From positions 8,246,001 through 8,310,000 of the forward strand of contig JBHGNT010000011.1 of assembly GCA_043228905.1 (NCBI GenBank): a DNA stretch of 64,000 nt. The letters are read 5' to 3'. The stretch is from Azolla caroliniana (Eukaryota; Polypodiophyta). Under the pieces are notes generated by a model that saw only the letters and a list, made by a program, of their open reading frames with translations, ran no database searches and was not told the origin of the DNA. Both the position numbers and the translations under genes were made by a program. Shown here one piece after another: positions 45,635-57,110 of this stretch (position 1 is its first letter; the number at the start of each line of letters is the position of its first letter).

Positions 45635-46381
45635 ATGGAGAATCAACAAGAGGTGATGAACATGATGATGATGATGTTTGAGCGGATGCAACAAGAATAA
45701 CGTGCGATGTCGGAGATGAAGGCGGCAGTGGAGCAGCTTGTGCAACGAAATGGGGAATTCAATGGAAATGATGTGTCACACTATCTACATGAATACAAGG
45801 CAGAGATGATGCGATGTGGGATACTGGAAGGATTGCAAGTGATATCCTTCAATCGGGTAGTCACGGATGAGTTGCTAGAGAGCATATATAAGATACGGCA
45901 ACAGAACCCAACGTGGGTGTGCTTTGAGAAAGCACTATTGGAGAAGTATGACTGCGAAAGAACGACGGCCAAGGATAAGGTCGATAACTTGAGAGTGGCG
46001 AACACCACTTCAAGAACGGAAGAAGGTTTCGGAATACAAGTATGCGAAACATCGGGTGAAAAACGGGTAAGCATAATCAATGCTTGCATGATCCAGGGAG
46101 ATAAAGAGTGCGAAGCAGACTTGATTGAGGAGGTCGCCACGAAAGATGACATTGAATCGGAGGTGGCTATGGACGAATCAATGGCGGATGGCCGTATGAA
46201 GACTTTTCGACCACTAGTTCTAGAGACTTCGGCAGTTGCGTTCGAAAGACAACGTGAGACTGAAGAGATGGAAGGTGGCCGACAAAGTTCGAATCCGATG
46301 CATACAATGGAGAGAAAGCCGAGAAGGTGGCTATGGGTGAAACAACGGAGAACGATAATACCGAGGATTCCTGCCCACTAA
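45635..46381 (+). pseudogene. family B gag-like ORF
   Basis: ATG 45635 starts ENQQEVMNMMMMMFERM; a TAA at 45698-45700 interrupts it and the frame continues from 45701 to 46381. FNGNDVSHYLHEYKAEMMRC, VISFNRVVTDELLESIY and FEKALLEKYD resemble the N-terminal Gag (retrotrans_gag) fold of Ty3/gypsy elements. No zinc knuckle or protease is visible. It may supply the capsid, or be captured in trans. With only one stop it is among the better-kept older frames. Confidence 0.6.
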
Positions 46382-46554
46382 TTCTAGAGACTTTGGCGGT
46401 TGTGTCCGAGAAGCAACATGAGCCCGGAGAGACGGGAGATGACAGCGAGGAAGGTAAAGTAGGAAGCCGGTTCGGATAGAAGATGATCCGTCTGAAATTC
46501 TGATCTAAACGAAAGCACGACAACGCGGAGGTCGGGTGTGCATTTGGAGAAGCG

Positions 46555-46674
46555 CGTAATACGGAGCATGCGCTACGGCGCAAAACGGAGCATGCACTAT
46601 GACGGAATACGAAGCATGCACTACGGCGTAATATGACGCAAGCACTACGACGAAAAATGAGGCGTGCATTACAG
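46555..46674 (+). repeat. 24-bp tandem repeat, 5 units, encoding an octapeptide
   Basis: Five exact 24-base units (46555, 46579, 46603, 46627, 46651) share ACGGAGCATGCACTACGG-like sequence. In one frame each encodes R(N/K)xxxAL(R/Q), with a stop ending unit 2. The frame continues to 47067 as a basic, polar stretch (TRKRKQIWMETDKSKPTRK). Confidence 0.85.
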
Positions 46675-47699
46675 CTGCACGAGGACCTCAGAGCAAGCGC
46701 GTATTCGGAGGTCTACATTGACATGTGGGTAGAGCCTACGGAAAGCAAGGACGGAACGGAGAGAGACAGCATAGCGAGATGCTCAGGAGGAGGGCACGAT
46801 CAAGCCAAAGGAGGAACGAAGGCGGCACGCAAGGGGCAGAATCCGGCGTGCGATCGGAGTGACTGGGGGGCCAATCGAAGGACCTACACAGCGGACAATA
46901 GAAAGAAGTGTCGGAGGTCAAACCGGTCGAGGCCGGTGAAAACAAGGAAAAGGAAACAAATATGGATGGAAACCGATAAGTCGAAACCGACCCGAAAGGG
47001 AGCCGAATCGGTAAAAACCAATCAACAGAGTCCGAATCAGCCGAATACGAATTGGAACAGAAGCTGATTCAACCAAAAGAAGATCGGACAAGACCGATTC
47101 GGAAATAAGCTAATCCAACTCAACCGGAGGTCGAAGAGATCAAGGCTGACGATTACGAGGAAGAGGTCAAGCAAATGCACTACAAAGGATGACAAGGACC
47201 AAACGGGCCAAGCAAAATGGAAGGGTGTTACCAAGGAGGAGATCTCGACAAAGGAGGGCTATAACATGAAGATTGTCAACTCTAATGCGAGATTATATAA
47301 CAAAGGTGGACAACGTGGGAAGCATGGCACATGCACAAGACATGAAAGGTTATGGTCAAGAGGAGCACGAGGAGCCGTGACAACCAGCCGTGGCCATGCA
47401 AATAGTGAATGAAGACTATGGTGGATCGGATGGCGATAATGGTTTGGGTGGAAAGAATGGATATACTCAAAATGGAGAGACAAAGTCGACATAGCGAGAG
47501 AAACGGAGGGTACTACGAGTAAAGGAGAATTACAAGAACCGGTGACTGGGCGGAGCCAACAACTGACAACTTGCAACCGAACAGAACCGGCAACGGGACT
47601 AGCAACGAAACCAATCGGACAGAGACCGGACGGAGGAGACTAACAATCACCGACAACTTCGGCACATACCAAAGGATGTGCGGGTTCGGAGGGGGCGAG
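46675..47699 (+). pseudogene. family B internal region behind gag, basic polar ORF remnants
   Basis: An open frame to 47067 is very rich in Arg, Lys and Thr. From 47068 to 47685 the sequence has A-rich, low-pyrimidine composition with stops. No catalytic motif is seen. The purine tract at about 47686-47699 marks its end. Confidence 0.4.
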
Positions 47700-47981
47700 T
47701 GTGGCAGTGTATTTCGTACACTACGTGAAAAACGTATAAAATAACCGATTCAATAAATATGAAGAAATAGAAGAAAATGTTAAAATATGTCATACATGCA
47801 TAGGGCAAGATTTGAACCTTGTACCTCCATGTTAATAATGTGAAGCCTTACCATGACACTAACATAAAGAAAGCATATAGTCTATTGATAGAAAACGCAT
47901 GGAGGGCATAATTAGAGAAAAAGCATGGATTGCTAAGACTCTCTCATCACTATATAAGGATGGGGAGCACAATGTAATAAG
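47700..47981 (+). repeat. 3' LTR of family B, left part
   Basis: TGTGGCAGTGTATTTCG matches the 5' LTR start with a few changes; the tRNA-like module in reverse lies at about 47798-47866. It breaks at ATAAG (47977-47981), where gypsy copy 2 is inserted. Confidence 0.85.
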
Positions 47982-48416
47982 TGTTAACTCTTAGGGCCGG
48001 ACAATGGCCTAACACAGGGTGTCTACAGAAGACACTTGACCAAAGGGGTGTTACAGCAAGAGGATTAGGCTCAATGATTAATCCGACTTAATTAGGTTAC
48101 TTAGCAAGATCGTCCTTAATAATCACACGCGTAAGATATAACAATCAATGCAGAACGGAAATTAACACAGAGAGATAAAAACACTAAGCTTCATTAATTA
48201 TCCGCTCCACATTACATTGTATCCGAGCCTTTAAATAGGTTTTCGGTTTGTAGTACAAAACGGTGTCATCCGCACCTGTTCGGGATCGGTCCGGATCCGG
48301 AACAGCATACCGATTCCGGTCCGTCCGTCCACACTAATAGCTCACTTACAACCATTCCTTAATAATTAAATAACTCCTTCGTTTCACACTCTGGACTCCT
48401 TTGCCGGTCGGTAACA
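47982..48416 (-). repeat. 3' LTR of gypsy copy 2
   Basis: TGTTAACTCTTAGGG to GGTCGGTAACA on the + strand; in element sense TGTTACCGACC to GAGTTAACA. Confidence 0.9.
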
Positions 48417-48567
48417 CATGGCACGCCCATGGGACAGTACCTTGTACGTCGAATCCACCATCCGACCCTTGCTATTCTTCGTCCAAAATATCCAGAATAT
48501 TTTGTCTGAGAGTATCGAATGGTTCATCTGGAATTGGTTGTTGTTGTTGTTGTTGTGGTTGCTGTTG
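48417..48567 (-). other. linker between extra ORF and 3' LTR of gypsy copy 2
   Basis: In element sense a Gln-rich stretch (CAACAACAACAA at about 48537-48560) extends the extra ORF frame after a stop, then DEPFDTLRQNILDILDEE. No clear purine tract precedes the 3' LTR. Confidence 0.5.
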
Positions 48568-51256
48568 CTACTCCGTTGATGGCTGTTGCGACTGGTCTAT
48601 TGGTGGCTGCTCCTTCGTTTGTTGCTCTGACACCGGCGTTACCGTCGTTGCTCCCTTCGTCGTAGTGGTCTCCGGTTGACTAGTTTTGGCCTGGCCCTCG
48701 TCCGGCGACGTTTCCTCATCACTAAGGTTAACCGTTGCCGCTTCCCGTGCTTTTTCTTCTTGAACCCGGGACCGCTCGTAGCTCTCAAACTGGATTTGAG
48801 CGTCCAGCCTATCATCGTCTAGCTGAGCTACAAGTTTCCCGACCTGCACCAACTGTTCATCCGCCAGGACTTGGAAGTCTTCGGCCAGCTCGTCCCGTAT
48901 GGCGGTGAAGTCCTCGGAAGTCAACGTGTAACAATCATCTCCTTCCTTCCGCCGGTTTTCCACGTCTGCCCGTAGCAATTGGAGTTCCGCCATATTTTGT
49001 GCCCACTTTGTCCACCATCTTACTGAGCTTTCGTCAATCAAGCGTTTGTCTGATTCAGCCATGCCCGGAGGATGCACTGAATTCGGCCCATTTCCATCTG
49101 CGATTTGATCTCCGCAACTTGCCGTTCCTCCTTCAATTGCTTGATGATTTTGACGTTGTCGTCCGCCTGCTCCTTGTAATGCGTCAATTGCCCTTGGTAT
49201 GTGCTTTGTAATTTTTGCAATACCGTTGACGCTCTCTCCCTTTCTTCCTGCTGCTGCCTCTGGAGCTCCATCCGGACCCTCTCCGCCTCGTCCAACCGTC
49301 TTGTATTTTCCGCTCGTTCGTCGGAAAGCGCCGTCGCGGCCCGATCAACTTCTTGCCGGAGCTCATCCATCCATTCCTTATGCGCCGTTTCCAACCGTTT
49401 GTAGTCTCGGTGCAGGTGCTCAAAATCATCTGTCTTTTGCTTGAGCCATACGTTGATCTGTCGACGGGCCCGGTCCTCGCAGTCCTTCTGCTGGCGGAGC
49501 TCCTGCTTTAGCCGTTCAATTTCCGTTTCCGCCGTCTTCCACAACTTGTCCTTTTCCTGCAACACTTTGTCTTTTTCCTCCCTTAGCCGGTCGTACGCTT
49601 GATGGCCTTTCCGGAGGCTCTCCTCTGCCCGGCGGAGGTTCTCAGCAGTCTTCTTTAATTCTGCTTCGGCCGCTGTCTTCAATTCCTGTTCACAGCTCCT
49701 TATCGCTTCTTGTGCGGCAAGTTCATCTCTCAATTGCGCAAGCTCCTGGGCTTGCGCCGCATCTTTCTCTAGAACGGTTTCCGTTGCCGGGGTCTTATTA
49801 GTATGTACAGGTTGGTCTCTTTCATTATTCTGTACACTTACCGGAGTCACCGGTGCTTGGATCTGTGTTGTGGTTAAGGCCATTTAGGCCATTTTTGCCG
49901 TGACCTGGTCCAAGTCTTTTTCAAGGCACCGGATTCTGGACCGGGCCGTCTCTAGTTGTTCGGTTGTGACGAGCAACCGTTCGCTTTGCGCTCTTTCTTC
50001 CGCCTCAATATACCCCACTTCTCCGGCAATCTGTTCGCCTATCCACCGGAGCCACAAGCTACCGGTGCATTGTTGTTGCGCTTGCACGGAGGTTTGACGG
50101 ATGGGCTCGCTTGTGGGTGGGTGGTCCCGCCTGATTGCGCCGAGTTGCAATTCCGTTTCTGCCCGTGGACCACCCTGCTGTCCTGGTTCCCCTTGCGCTT
50201 CTTCTTGGTTGGCCGAGGGAGGCTGCATTGACCTTTCCGGCTTTGGTGGAACAGGACTTGCCGGTGCTACCGGTGGTGCAGGGGCTTCTGATTCCGGTGC
50301 CATGCGCACCGGTGCCGGTTCCTCCCTTGGCGTGGGAGTCTCAGTATGGGGAGCCGGTGTTCCCTCCGTCTGAGGGTTCGAACGTTTCCCGGTTTCCTCA
50401 ACGGTCCTTGCCGACGCCCGTCGCTGGAGGTGCTCCGTAGGCTCCTCCTCTATTTCCTCTTCCTGAGTCCCGACATTGAGTTTCGCCGCCAAGGGGTCCG
50501 CTTCTCTATTCATCGATCGGCGGAGTGTAATCTTTATGGGCCGTACCGGTGGTTCCTCCTGTGCATCCGTTGGCCGCTTCCGGCTGGCACTCTCCTTTCC
50601 CGCCTGTTCTGCGTCCGCCACCTTCCCCTTAGTGGCCTTAGAGGCCAACAACTGTTGTCTTTTGGAAGCAGTCTTTGGGGTGCTGTCTGCCACTCTTCCC
50701 CGCTTCTTGGGTTGGACGGGTTGGACGGGTGGCACAAGCAAGGTGAGCCACTGCGTTACTGCGTGCCATATCCTCCGTCCATCTCGGCCTTCTTTGTCAT
50801 CTTTTCCTCTGACGATCTCGATCGCTGCACACAAACCGTCTGCAATCAATACCGGCTAATCCACCTTGATCCCTTCATAGGTGGCGATGGTCATCCCTGC
50901 CCGGTTCTGCGGCATGACAGGGGGTCTAGGGTACACATGGCCGTATTCGTGGAGCACACGGGCATTCTCGTGGAACAACATATCTCCGTTGCCCTATGTC
51001 CGGTACCCCTTGCTGGCTAGGGAGTACTCACCAAAATACTTGATGAGTTGCTCCGAGGTCGGATTGTCGATCGTGAATATGCCTCCCTCCGGAAGGACGC
51101 ACGGATCGCCTCCTCCGTTATGACCTCTGTGTCGATTTCTTTGATCACCTTGTTGACTTCTTTGTGTGGCGGTGCCTCCATAATCGTCAAGAAGCCCTCG
51201 AGCCCGTGTTGCTTTAGCCATTTCTTGGCGGCTTCCGACAGCGTTTGCGGGTCCAT
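48568..51256 (-). pseudogene. gypsy copy 2: extra ORF behind integrase (long coiled-coil protein)
   Basis: ATG 51256: MDPQTLSEAAKKWLKQHG, FLTIMEAPPHKEVNKVIKEI and a frameshift to GGIFTIDNPTSEQLIKYFGE, a helical N-terminal part shared with copy 1. A stop region at about 51000 is followed by VMPQNRAGMTIATYEGIKVD. 50849-49884: a basic stretch with RKRPTDAQEEPPV, then a Pro/Glu-rich linker and WLRWIGEQIAGEVGYIEAEE. A single TAG at 49884 separates 49883-49038, an almost pure coiled coil (EKDAAQAQELAQLRDEL, REEKDKVLQEKDKL). One lost base leads to 49077-48568 with RLIDESSVRWWTKWAQN. About 890 residues in all, no signal peptide, membrane segment or known catalytic motif. Both copies keep the same architecture, so the ancestor was coding. 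Confidence 0.75.
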
Positions 51257-51628
51257 GTCTGTGTCGAGGTTGGATTGTGGTGGCGAGGTTGGATGGTGAT
51301 GAGAGTGAGAGTGAGAGAGAGAGAGTTCAGAAAGCGGGGGTTCTCTGTGCGTAGGTTCTCGTCTGCTGATCTTCCAACGCCTTGGTGCTTCTGTGCTCCT
51401 CGGTTCGCGAAATGAGAAGGTCTCCATGCGCTGTGGATTTTTCCTGTGCATTCTGGCACCTTTTTTGAGCGTGTGCACGTGTGTACTAAAATAGCATTAT
51501 GTCTTGTGGCGGCGCTTAAATGCCCACTACGTACCTTTTCGCTCCTCGCTCTCTCGTCCGTTCATACCTCGCTTTTGCATGATTACTTCGTTTTTTTTTT
51601 TTTATTTATTTAAAAATGTAGTGTGAGG
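51257..51628 (-). other. spacer between integrase and extra ORF of gypsy copy 2
   Basis: Contains a run of T at 51588-51602 and, in element sense, an AG-CT-rich stretch before the extra ORF. In copy 1 the equivalent is 40067-40471. It may carry a promoter or splice acceptor for the extra ORF, but I see no decisive signal. Confidence 0.4.
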
Positions 51629-52440
51629 TTACTTGTCCGTTGGTCCTATCGGACCCTTACCGGCCTCATTCTCCCCAGTTACCGGCTTGCCGTCTCCTCC
51701 GTCTTGGTGGTTGCCGTTTCCCTCACAGGTTGCCGTTTCCGCACCGGTTCTCGATCCGGTGTCGGTCCTTTGCTCAAATGGGTTCTTGGGCATCGGTCCT
51801 CTATATGGCTTCAATCTGAATCCATTGACCCATTTGCCTAGCACTTCGCCGGCAAGTGTCCCTAACTGGTAGCACCCATTATACTCACGTGTCAGCCAAT
51901 ACGGGCTGGTCCATCTAAACCGTAGTTTACTCGGCATCTTGCCCATCCGGGTCTGAAATACTAACACCGACTTGCCGATTTCGAACATTTTTTCATTTCC
52001 TTTCTTGTGCCGGTCGACAAATGCTTTCCGTAGTCGTTGTTCAAATTCTAAGTGCAGGATGCTTGCCAGTCGTTGTTCCTCGAGTTCACACAGCGCTGTT
52101 AACCATATTGCCTCCGACTCCTTCTCGTTCAGCCGTTCCCGTAGCTGGATCCGTAAGCTTGGTACTTGGAATTCAACCGGCATGACCGCCTCTAATCCGA
52201 ACGCTAACCGGAACGGTGTTGTTCGGATGCTCGTTTTGTATGTTGTCTGGTATGCCCAAAGCGCGCTATGTAGCTTGGTATCCCAATCCGTTCGGTTTTC
52301 ATTGACGATCTTCCGGAGGATATTCTGGAGCGTTCTGTTCGTCGACTCAACTAACCCGTTTGCTTGCGGATAGTACGGTGTGCTCCGTTTATTGCCAACG
52401 GCATAGAATGTCATCAGGCTTTCAACTACTTGGCTGAGAA
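51629..52440 (-). pseudogene. gypsy copy 2: integrase C-terminal half
   Basis: 52414-51629: RSTPYYPQANGLVESTNRTL holds the catalytic Glu (NGLVE), then DTKLHSALWAYQTTYKTS, TPFRLAFGLEAVMPVEF, LVFQTRMGKMPSKLRFRW and LGKWVNGFRLKPYRGP. It is one base out of frame with the first half; the loss is near 52430, just after SDQGGTF. No chromodomain is visible, as in Athila/Tat elements. The last 60 residues are hydrophilic. Confidence 0.85.
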
Positions 52441-53673
52441 AGTGCCCCCTTGGTCGCTTATTAATTCAATTGGGGATCCGTAACGGCACCAGATGTATTC
52501 GTATAGAAATTTTGCCATTGACGCAGCGGTGTTGTCTCTTAAGGCTTTGGCCTCCACCCATTTCGTGCAGTAATCCGTCACGACGATGACGTACCGATTA
52601 CCTGTTCTCATTGCCGGTGGTTTGAACGGTCCAACAAAGTCCAACCCCCACTTCTGGAATGGTTCGAGTGGTAGTACAGGTTGGTGTGGCATCCGAGCTT
52701 GCTCCGTTGGCTGGCCCATTCGCTGGCATAGGTCACATTCGTTTGCGTACCGTACAAAATCTCTTAATGTAGTTGGCCACCATAGGCCACTTTGCCATAT
52801 TTTCCTGGCCGTCGCATCTCCGACATAGTGACCTCCGGCAACTCCGGAGTGGGCTTCCCTCAGTATGAGGTCCTTTTCATCGCTGCGCACAACCCGTCTC
52901 CATATGCCGTCCACGCCCTTGTGGTAAAGTGCGTCTCGCAGTAAGCAGAAATGTCGGCTTTGCACCGCCAGGCGTTTCCTTTCGTCCCGGTTCATCTCCT
53001 CCGGAGGCAATCCTGTGCTTAGAAATTGGTGCATATTTGTGAGCCACTTGTCTTCCTGTGCCACCGTTTCATCTGCTGCCATTTCCGTAGTGACTCGAAA
53101 CAACTCCGCATCCGGAAACTCGTCCGCTACTCCGTCGCCCGTCTCTCCGGACTCTAATCGACTTAAATAATCCGCTACGGCATGCTGTATACCGGGTCGG
53201 TGGAATATTTCGAACTCGAAATCCTGTAACAGTAAGGTCCACCGGGCCAACTTACCGGTGAGTGACGCCTTGGACACCAGGTAGAGCAGTGCCGAATGAT
53301 CTACATGGACGGAAAACTTCCTTACCAATAAATAATGCCGAAACTTTGTCACACTGAAGATCATCCCTAGAGCTTCCCGTTCCGTAGTAGAGTAGTTCCG
53401 TTCTGCTTGGGATAGCTTACGGCTGGCATAGTACACTGGCCGGTACCACTTTGGCTCCGTAAGCTGCATCAGTGCGCTTTTGATTGCGATGTCGGAGGCG
53501 TACACGAACACATGAAATTCTTTACTCCAATCCGGAGGCAGCACTACCGGTGCTTGCGACAATAGTACCTTGAGGGCCCTATACGCCCTATCCTTGGTGT
53601 CGGTCCACTGGAATGGTGTTTGATGTACCGCGGCATGCAACGGTGTAGCCAGGGCGGCCAAGTATCGGAGCAT
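52426..53673 (-). pseudogene. gypsy copy 2: RNase H and integrase N-terminal half
   Basis: FHVFVYASDIAIKSALMQ is RNase H, but the first catalytic Asp of the family's (V/T)DAS is Tyr. Then STTEREALGMIFSVTKFRHY, FSVHVDHSALLYLV and DYLSRLESGE. The H2C2 finger (H-x6-H ... CDLC) at about 52750, then WGLDFVGPF and LISDQGGTF give the first two integrase Asp residues. A TGA at about 53681 separates it from RT in the same frame; copy relatives suggest a Trp there. Confidence 0.85.
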
Positions 53674-53682
53674 CCGGCTGTG

Positions 53683-55364
53683 TCACCGGATCTGGCCTAA
53701 GAACCGGTTCAATGCCTTTGTCGTTGCCAACGCCGGTGCTTCTAATATGGCTTTCACTTTGTGTGGGTCGATTGCAATGCCTTCCTTGCTCACAATATGT
53801 CCTAGTAGGGTTCCACTGGACACGCCAAATACACACTTTGCCGGATTCAAGCTTAGCCGGTACGCTCTACACTTTTCTAGACAAAGACGGAGGTGCTGCA
53901 AATGATCCTCTTCCCGGCTATAGACGGCGAAATCGTCAAGGAAAACCTGCATAAAAGCCGGGATATATTCACCAAAGATTTCCATGATGATTCGTTGGAA
54001 TGTTGCCGGTGCCGTTTTGAGTCTGAACATCATCACCACGGCCACAAACACCCCCCATTCGGTGACGAAAGCCGTTTTCTCTTGGTCGTCGGGGTGCATC
54101 CGGATCTGATTATACCCGCTGAATCCGTCTAGAAAGCTATAGACCTCATGGCCAGCGACGGCATCCAACACTCCATCTATGAACGGAAGTGGAAACGCAT
54201 CCATTACCGTAGCCGCATTGAGTTTCCGATAGTCCACACAAACTCGAATTTTTCCGTTCTTCTTCGGTACGACTACGATCGGGCTCAGCCATGTCGCTTT
54301 CTTTACCAGACGGATAAAGCCAACTCTCAGCAGTTTGTTGATTTCCTTCTTGACTTTGGCGGCATAATTGGGATTCATTCGGTACCGTCTTTGTGCCACT
54401 GGTTTTGCGTCCTTGCTCAAGTGAATCTGATGCTGGTATAATTGAGGGTCGAGCCCTCGCATGTCTTCGTATGACCAGGAAAACACATCACGAAATTCCG
54501 TGAGAAGTGTGATCATCGCCATTTTGTCTTCGGACTTCATCTCCTTGGCGATGTGCACCGGTTTTGCTTCGTCCGTGGTCCCGAGGTTCACCTCTTCAAG
54601 TTGCGATGCTTTTACGCGCTTTGAAATGGCCATTTCCCGTTCCAACACTTCCTGCGCTTGCCATAACTCTCGGATTGCGTCCTTATCCGGTTCTACTTCA
54701 GTCTCTTCCGGCTGCAATAAGTATGGTGCTACTGCTTCGGCAATGTCAATTTCGAAGAGGGGTACGATCTTCGGGTTTTCCTGCAAGTACTGAGCTTCTT
54801 CTTCGTCAGCTAACCCTTCTAGCATGTTGACGCACTCTGCATACAACGGTGTACATTCCTTGCTAGTGCTCGTCCTTGGTTGTGTTGGTACACGTACCTT
54901 GGCTTTTCCTCGTCGGAAGGTAATTATATTTTTCCTCCAATTCTGTTTGATATGTGCCGTTTTCAACCACGGCCGCCCCAACAATAGCGGGTACACGCCT
55001 TGTGCCTGTAATTGTAGCACTACTACCGAGATGTGAAATGTATGACCGCCAACGGTGACTTCTAATTTTCGTATTAATCTATCGGCCGCACTGAGCTTGT
55101 ATCGGCCATCCGTAACCAGAACGGACACGGCTCCCACTCATGGATTCCCAGGGCATCACACATGCGGAGGCTTATTACATTCACACCAGAGCCTCTGTCT
55201 ATTACTGTGCTGGGGAGTTCTTTCCCTTTTACAATGGCAGTAATTACCGGACTGTTGGTGTCCACCATCGTTGGTCCCTCCTCCAGATTCGAGAAGAGTA
55301 CCGGTGCCGGTGATGATTCTCCTTCCGTCATGGCTGTCTTCAGTCCTTTCGTGAATCTCGTCAC
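53683..55364 (-). pseudogene. gypsy copy 2: protease and reverse transcriptase
   Basis: 55364-55074: MVDTNSPVITAIVKGKELP and VIDRGSGVNVISLRMCDALG, the aspartic protease (family D-(T/S/G)-G-S). One base lost at about 55080 leads to 55137-53683: VYPLLLGRPWLK, a linker, YRMNPNYAAKVKKEINKLL, WLSPIVVVPKKNGKIRVCVD, FSGYNQIRMHPDDQEKTAFV and VFLDDFAVYS, where FLDD is the RT catalytic box. The RT frame is open for 484 residues and looks catalytically complete. It ends with RFLGQIR then TGA. Confidence 0.88.
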
Positions 55365-57110
55365 GAGCTATAGGACTCTTCCTAGTGGCAGCGTAATCTG
55401 GCATTCTTGCAACGCCTGCCATGTCTCGTTCTCAGAGTGATTGCCGCCGGCAAGACCTACGGTGTTCTCCTTTTGCCGCTCTAAGTCTGTTACATTTTTC
55501 TTGTTTGCTTTCTTCACCCATTCCGTCGCTTGCTTCCGGATGGTCTCCTACGTCTCCCATTCCTTGGCCATGCCCTTCGACCTTATAGTCACCTGTTGCG
55601 GATCTGCCACTTCAGGGACTACCATATTTACTGTCGGTCGTTTGTCATAGCTCTTCGTCGGGCATTGATTACTATAATGGCCTTCCTGTCGGCAGTAGTA
55701 GCAGTAGGCTTTCTGGGTATTGCTCGATTCGGCATTGTTTGTTGTACCCGGGGCAGGTCCTGTGGTAAGCGCGGGGTTTTGGGCCGGTTGGCTGCTTGAA
55801 GCTCCTTGTTCCGGATCCCGTGGGTGGCCGCCTTTTTTGAAATGTCGTTCTTTGCTATAGTTCTTCTTATTGTGGTACTCTTGACGAGGTTGCCCATTAT
55901 ATCTGTCGTATTCCTCCCGTTGCTGCCGATACCCGGGGGAGTGCTCCCGGTCGTAATGTTCGTATCATCTATTGTAATCCCGGTACCGATCATATCTATC
56001 GTACTGGTCGTAGTTATCCAGCCGATCACCGTACCGGACATCATTCTCCTGTCGATTGCCATACCGGACATCCTGTGCCGGTAGGTATCGGTCCATTCGC
56101 CGCCAGCATTCCTCTTCTTCATCCCGGCTGCTGCGTGGCTCTATTTGTCAGATGGGCGGTGCTTGCCGGTTCAATAGATTATACTCATACCTATCCGTCG
56201 TATGGCCCTTGGATTGACAGATTACACATTGCGTCCTCATAGTGCATTCTAGTGCCGAGTGTCCAGAATTCAAGCAGGTTGTGCACTATATTGCTTGCCG
56301 AAACTGGAGGTCTTCATCGGACAGTAACGCCCGTTGGAGTGCTCCAGTGGGAGCCAGGAGCTTGTCTTTTCCATCTCTCTCACCCGGTCAATGACCTGGT
56401 CGATGGTACTTGCGCGGAAGTCAATTACCGTGCAAACCGTGCGTAGGGGTTCCCAGAGCGCATTTAGGAATATAGTCCGTAATTCCTCCTCCAGGGGTGT
56501 GCGGGCAAGCTGACTATGCATCCGTTGAAACTGGATGACAAACTAGGGAATGCTCTCCCCTTCCTCCTGTCGGATGGTATAAAACAAGCCCACCATTACT
56601 GTCTGGTCCACCTCCTTGTAGAAAAAAGGCAAGAATTTAGCTTTTAAATCTTCGAAGGTGGTGATGGTAGACAGGTCCTGCGTCCGGCGCCATCTTGCTG
56701 CCGGTCCCTCCAATGTGACGCCAAATTCCGCTATCTTAGAGCGTTCCTCTTCCTCTGGGGTCAATGGCTGGGACACATGGTTTGCTTCCCATGTTTGTTC
56801 AAAGGCATGAACATGAGCTTCCGCGTTTGGATCATCTCTATACTTGGAGTACTGGAATGACATGTTGTCGTCCGGTATCGGTGCGCGGGCTAGTGGTGTT
56901 GGTGGTTGTTCCTGGTTTTTCTCCGGCGTCGGTGGTCGTTCCTCGTCTTTTGGTGACGGAGGCCTCTCCTCCTCGACTTCCGGTGTCGGAGGTCGCTCTT
57001 CCTCTGCTTCTGGTTCCGGAGGTTCCAGCCTTAGCACTTCCGGTTCCGGTGTTAGTAAGGTGTCCGATCCTTCGTCCTCCGGTCCGCCCGGGGTGTCGTT
57101 GCTGCTACGG
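55365..57110 (-). pseudogene. gypsy copy 2: gag, C-terminal part
   Basis: 57037-56543: a Pro/Glu repeat (EEERPPTPE words), then YSKYRDDPNAEAHVHAFEQT, GPAARWRRTQDLSTITTFED and FLPFFYKEVDQTVMVGLFYT, the retrotrans_gag fold. A TAG replaces Gln (present in copy 3) after GESIP; the frame continues MHSQLARTPLEEELRTIF. A frameshift follows. First zinc knuckle CVICQSKGHTTDRY has lost its last Cys; second knuckle CYYCRQEGHYSNQC (about 55690-55650) is intact. Confidence 0.8.

Noticed and set aside
48999-51123. Several + strand open frames
   Set aside because: Antisense to the gypsy extra ORF; no motif of their own and two related copies support the other strand.
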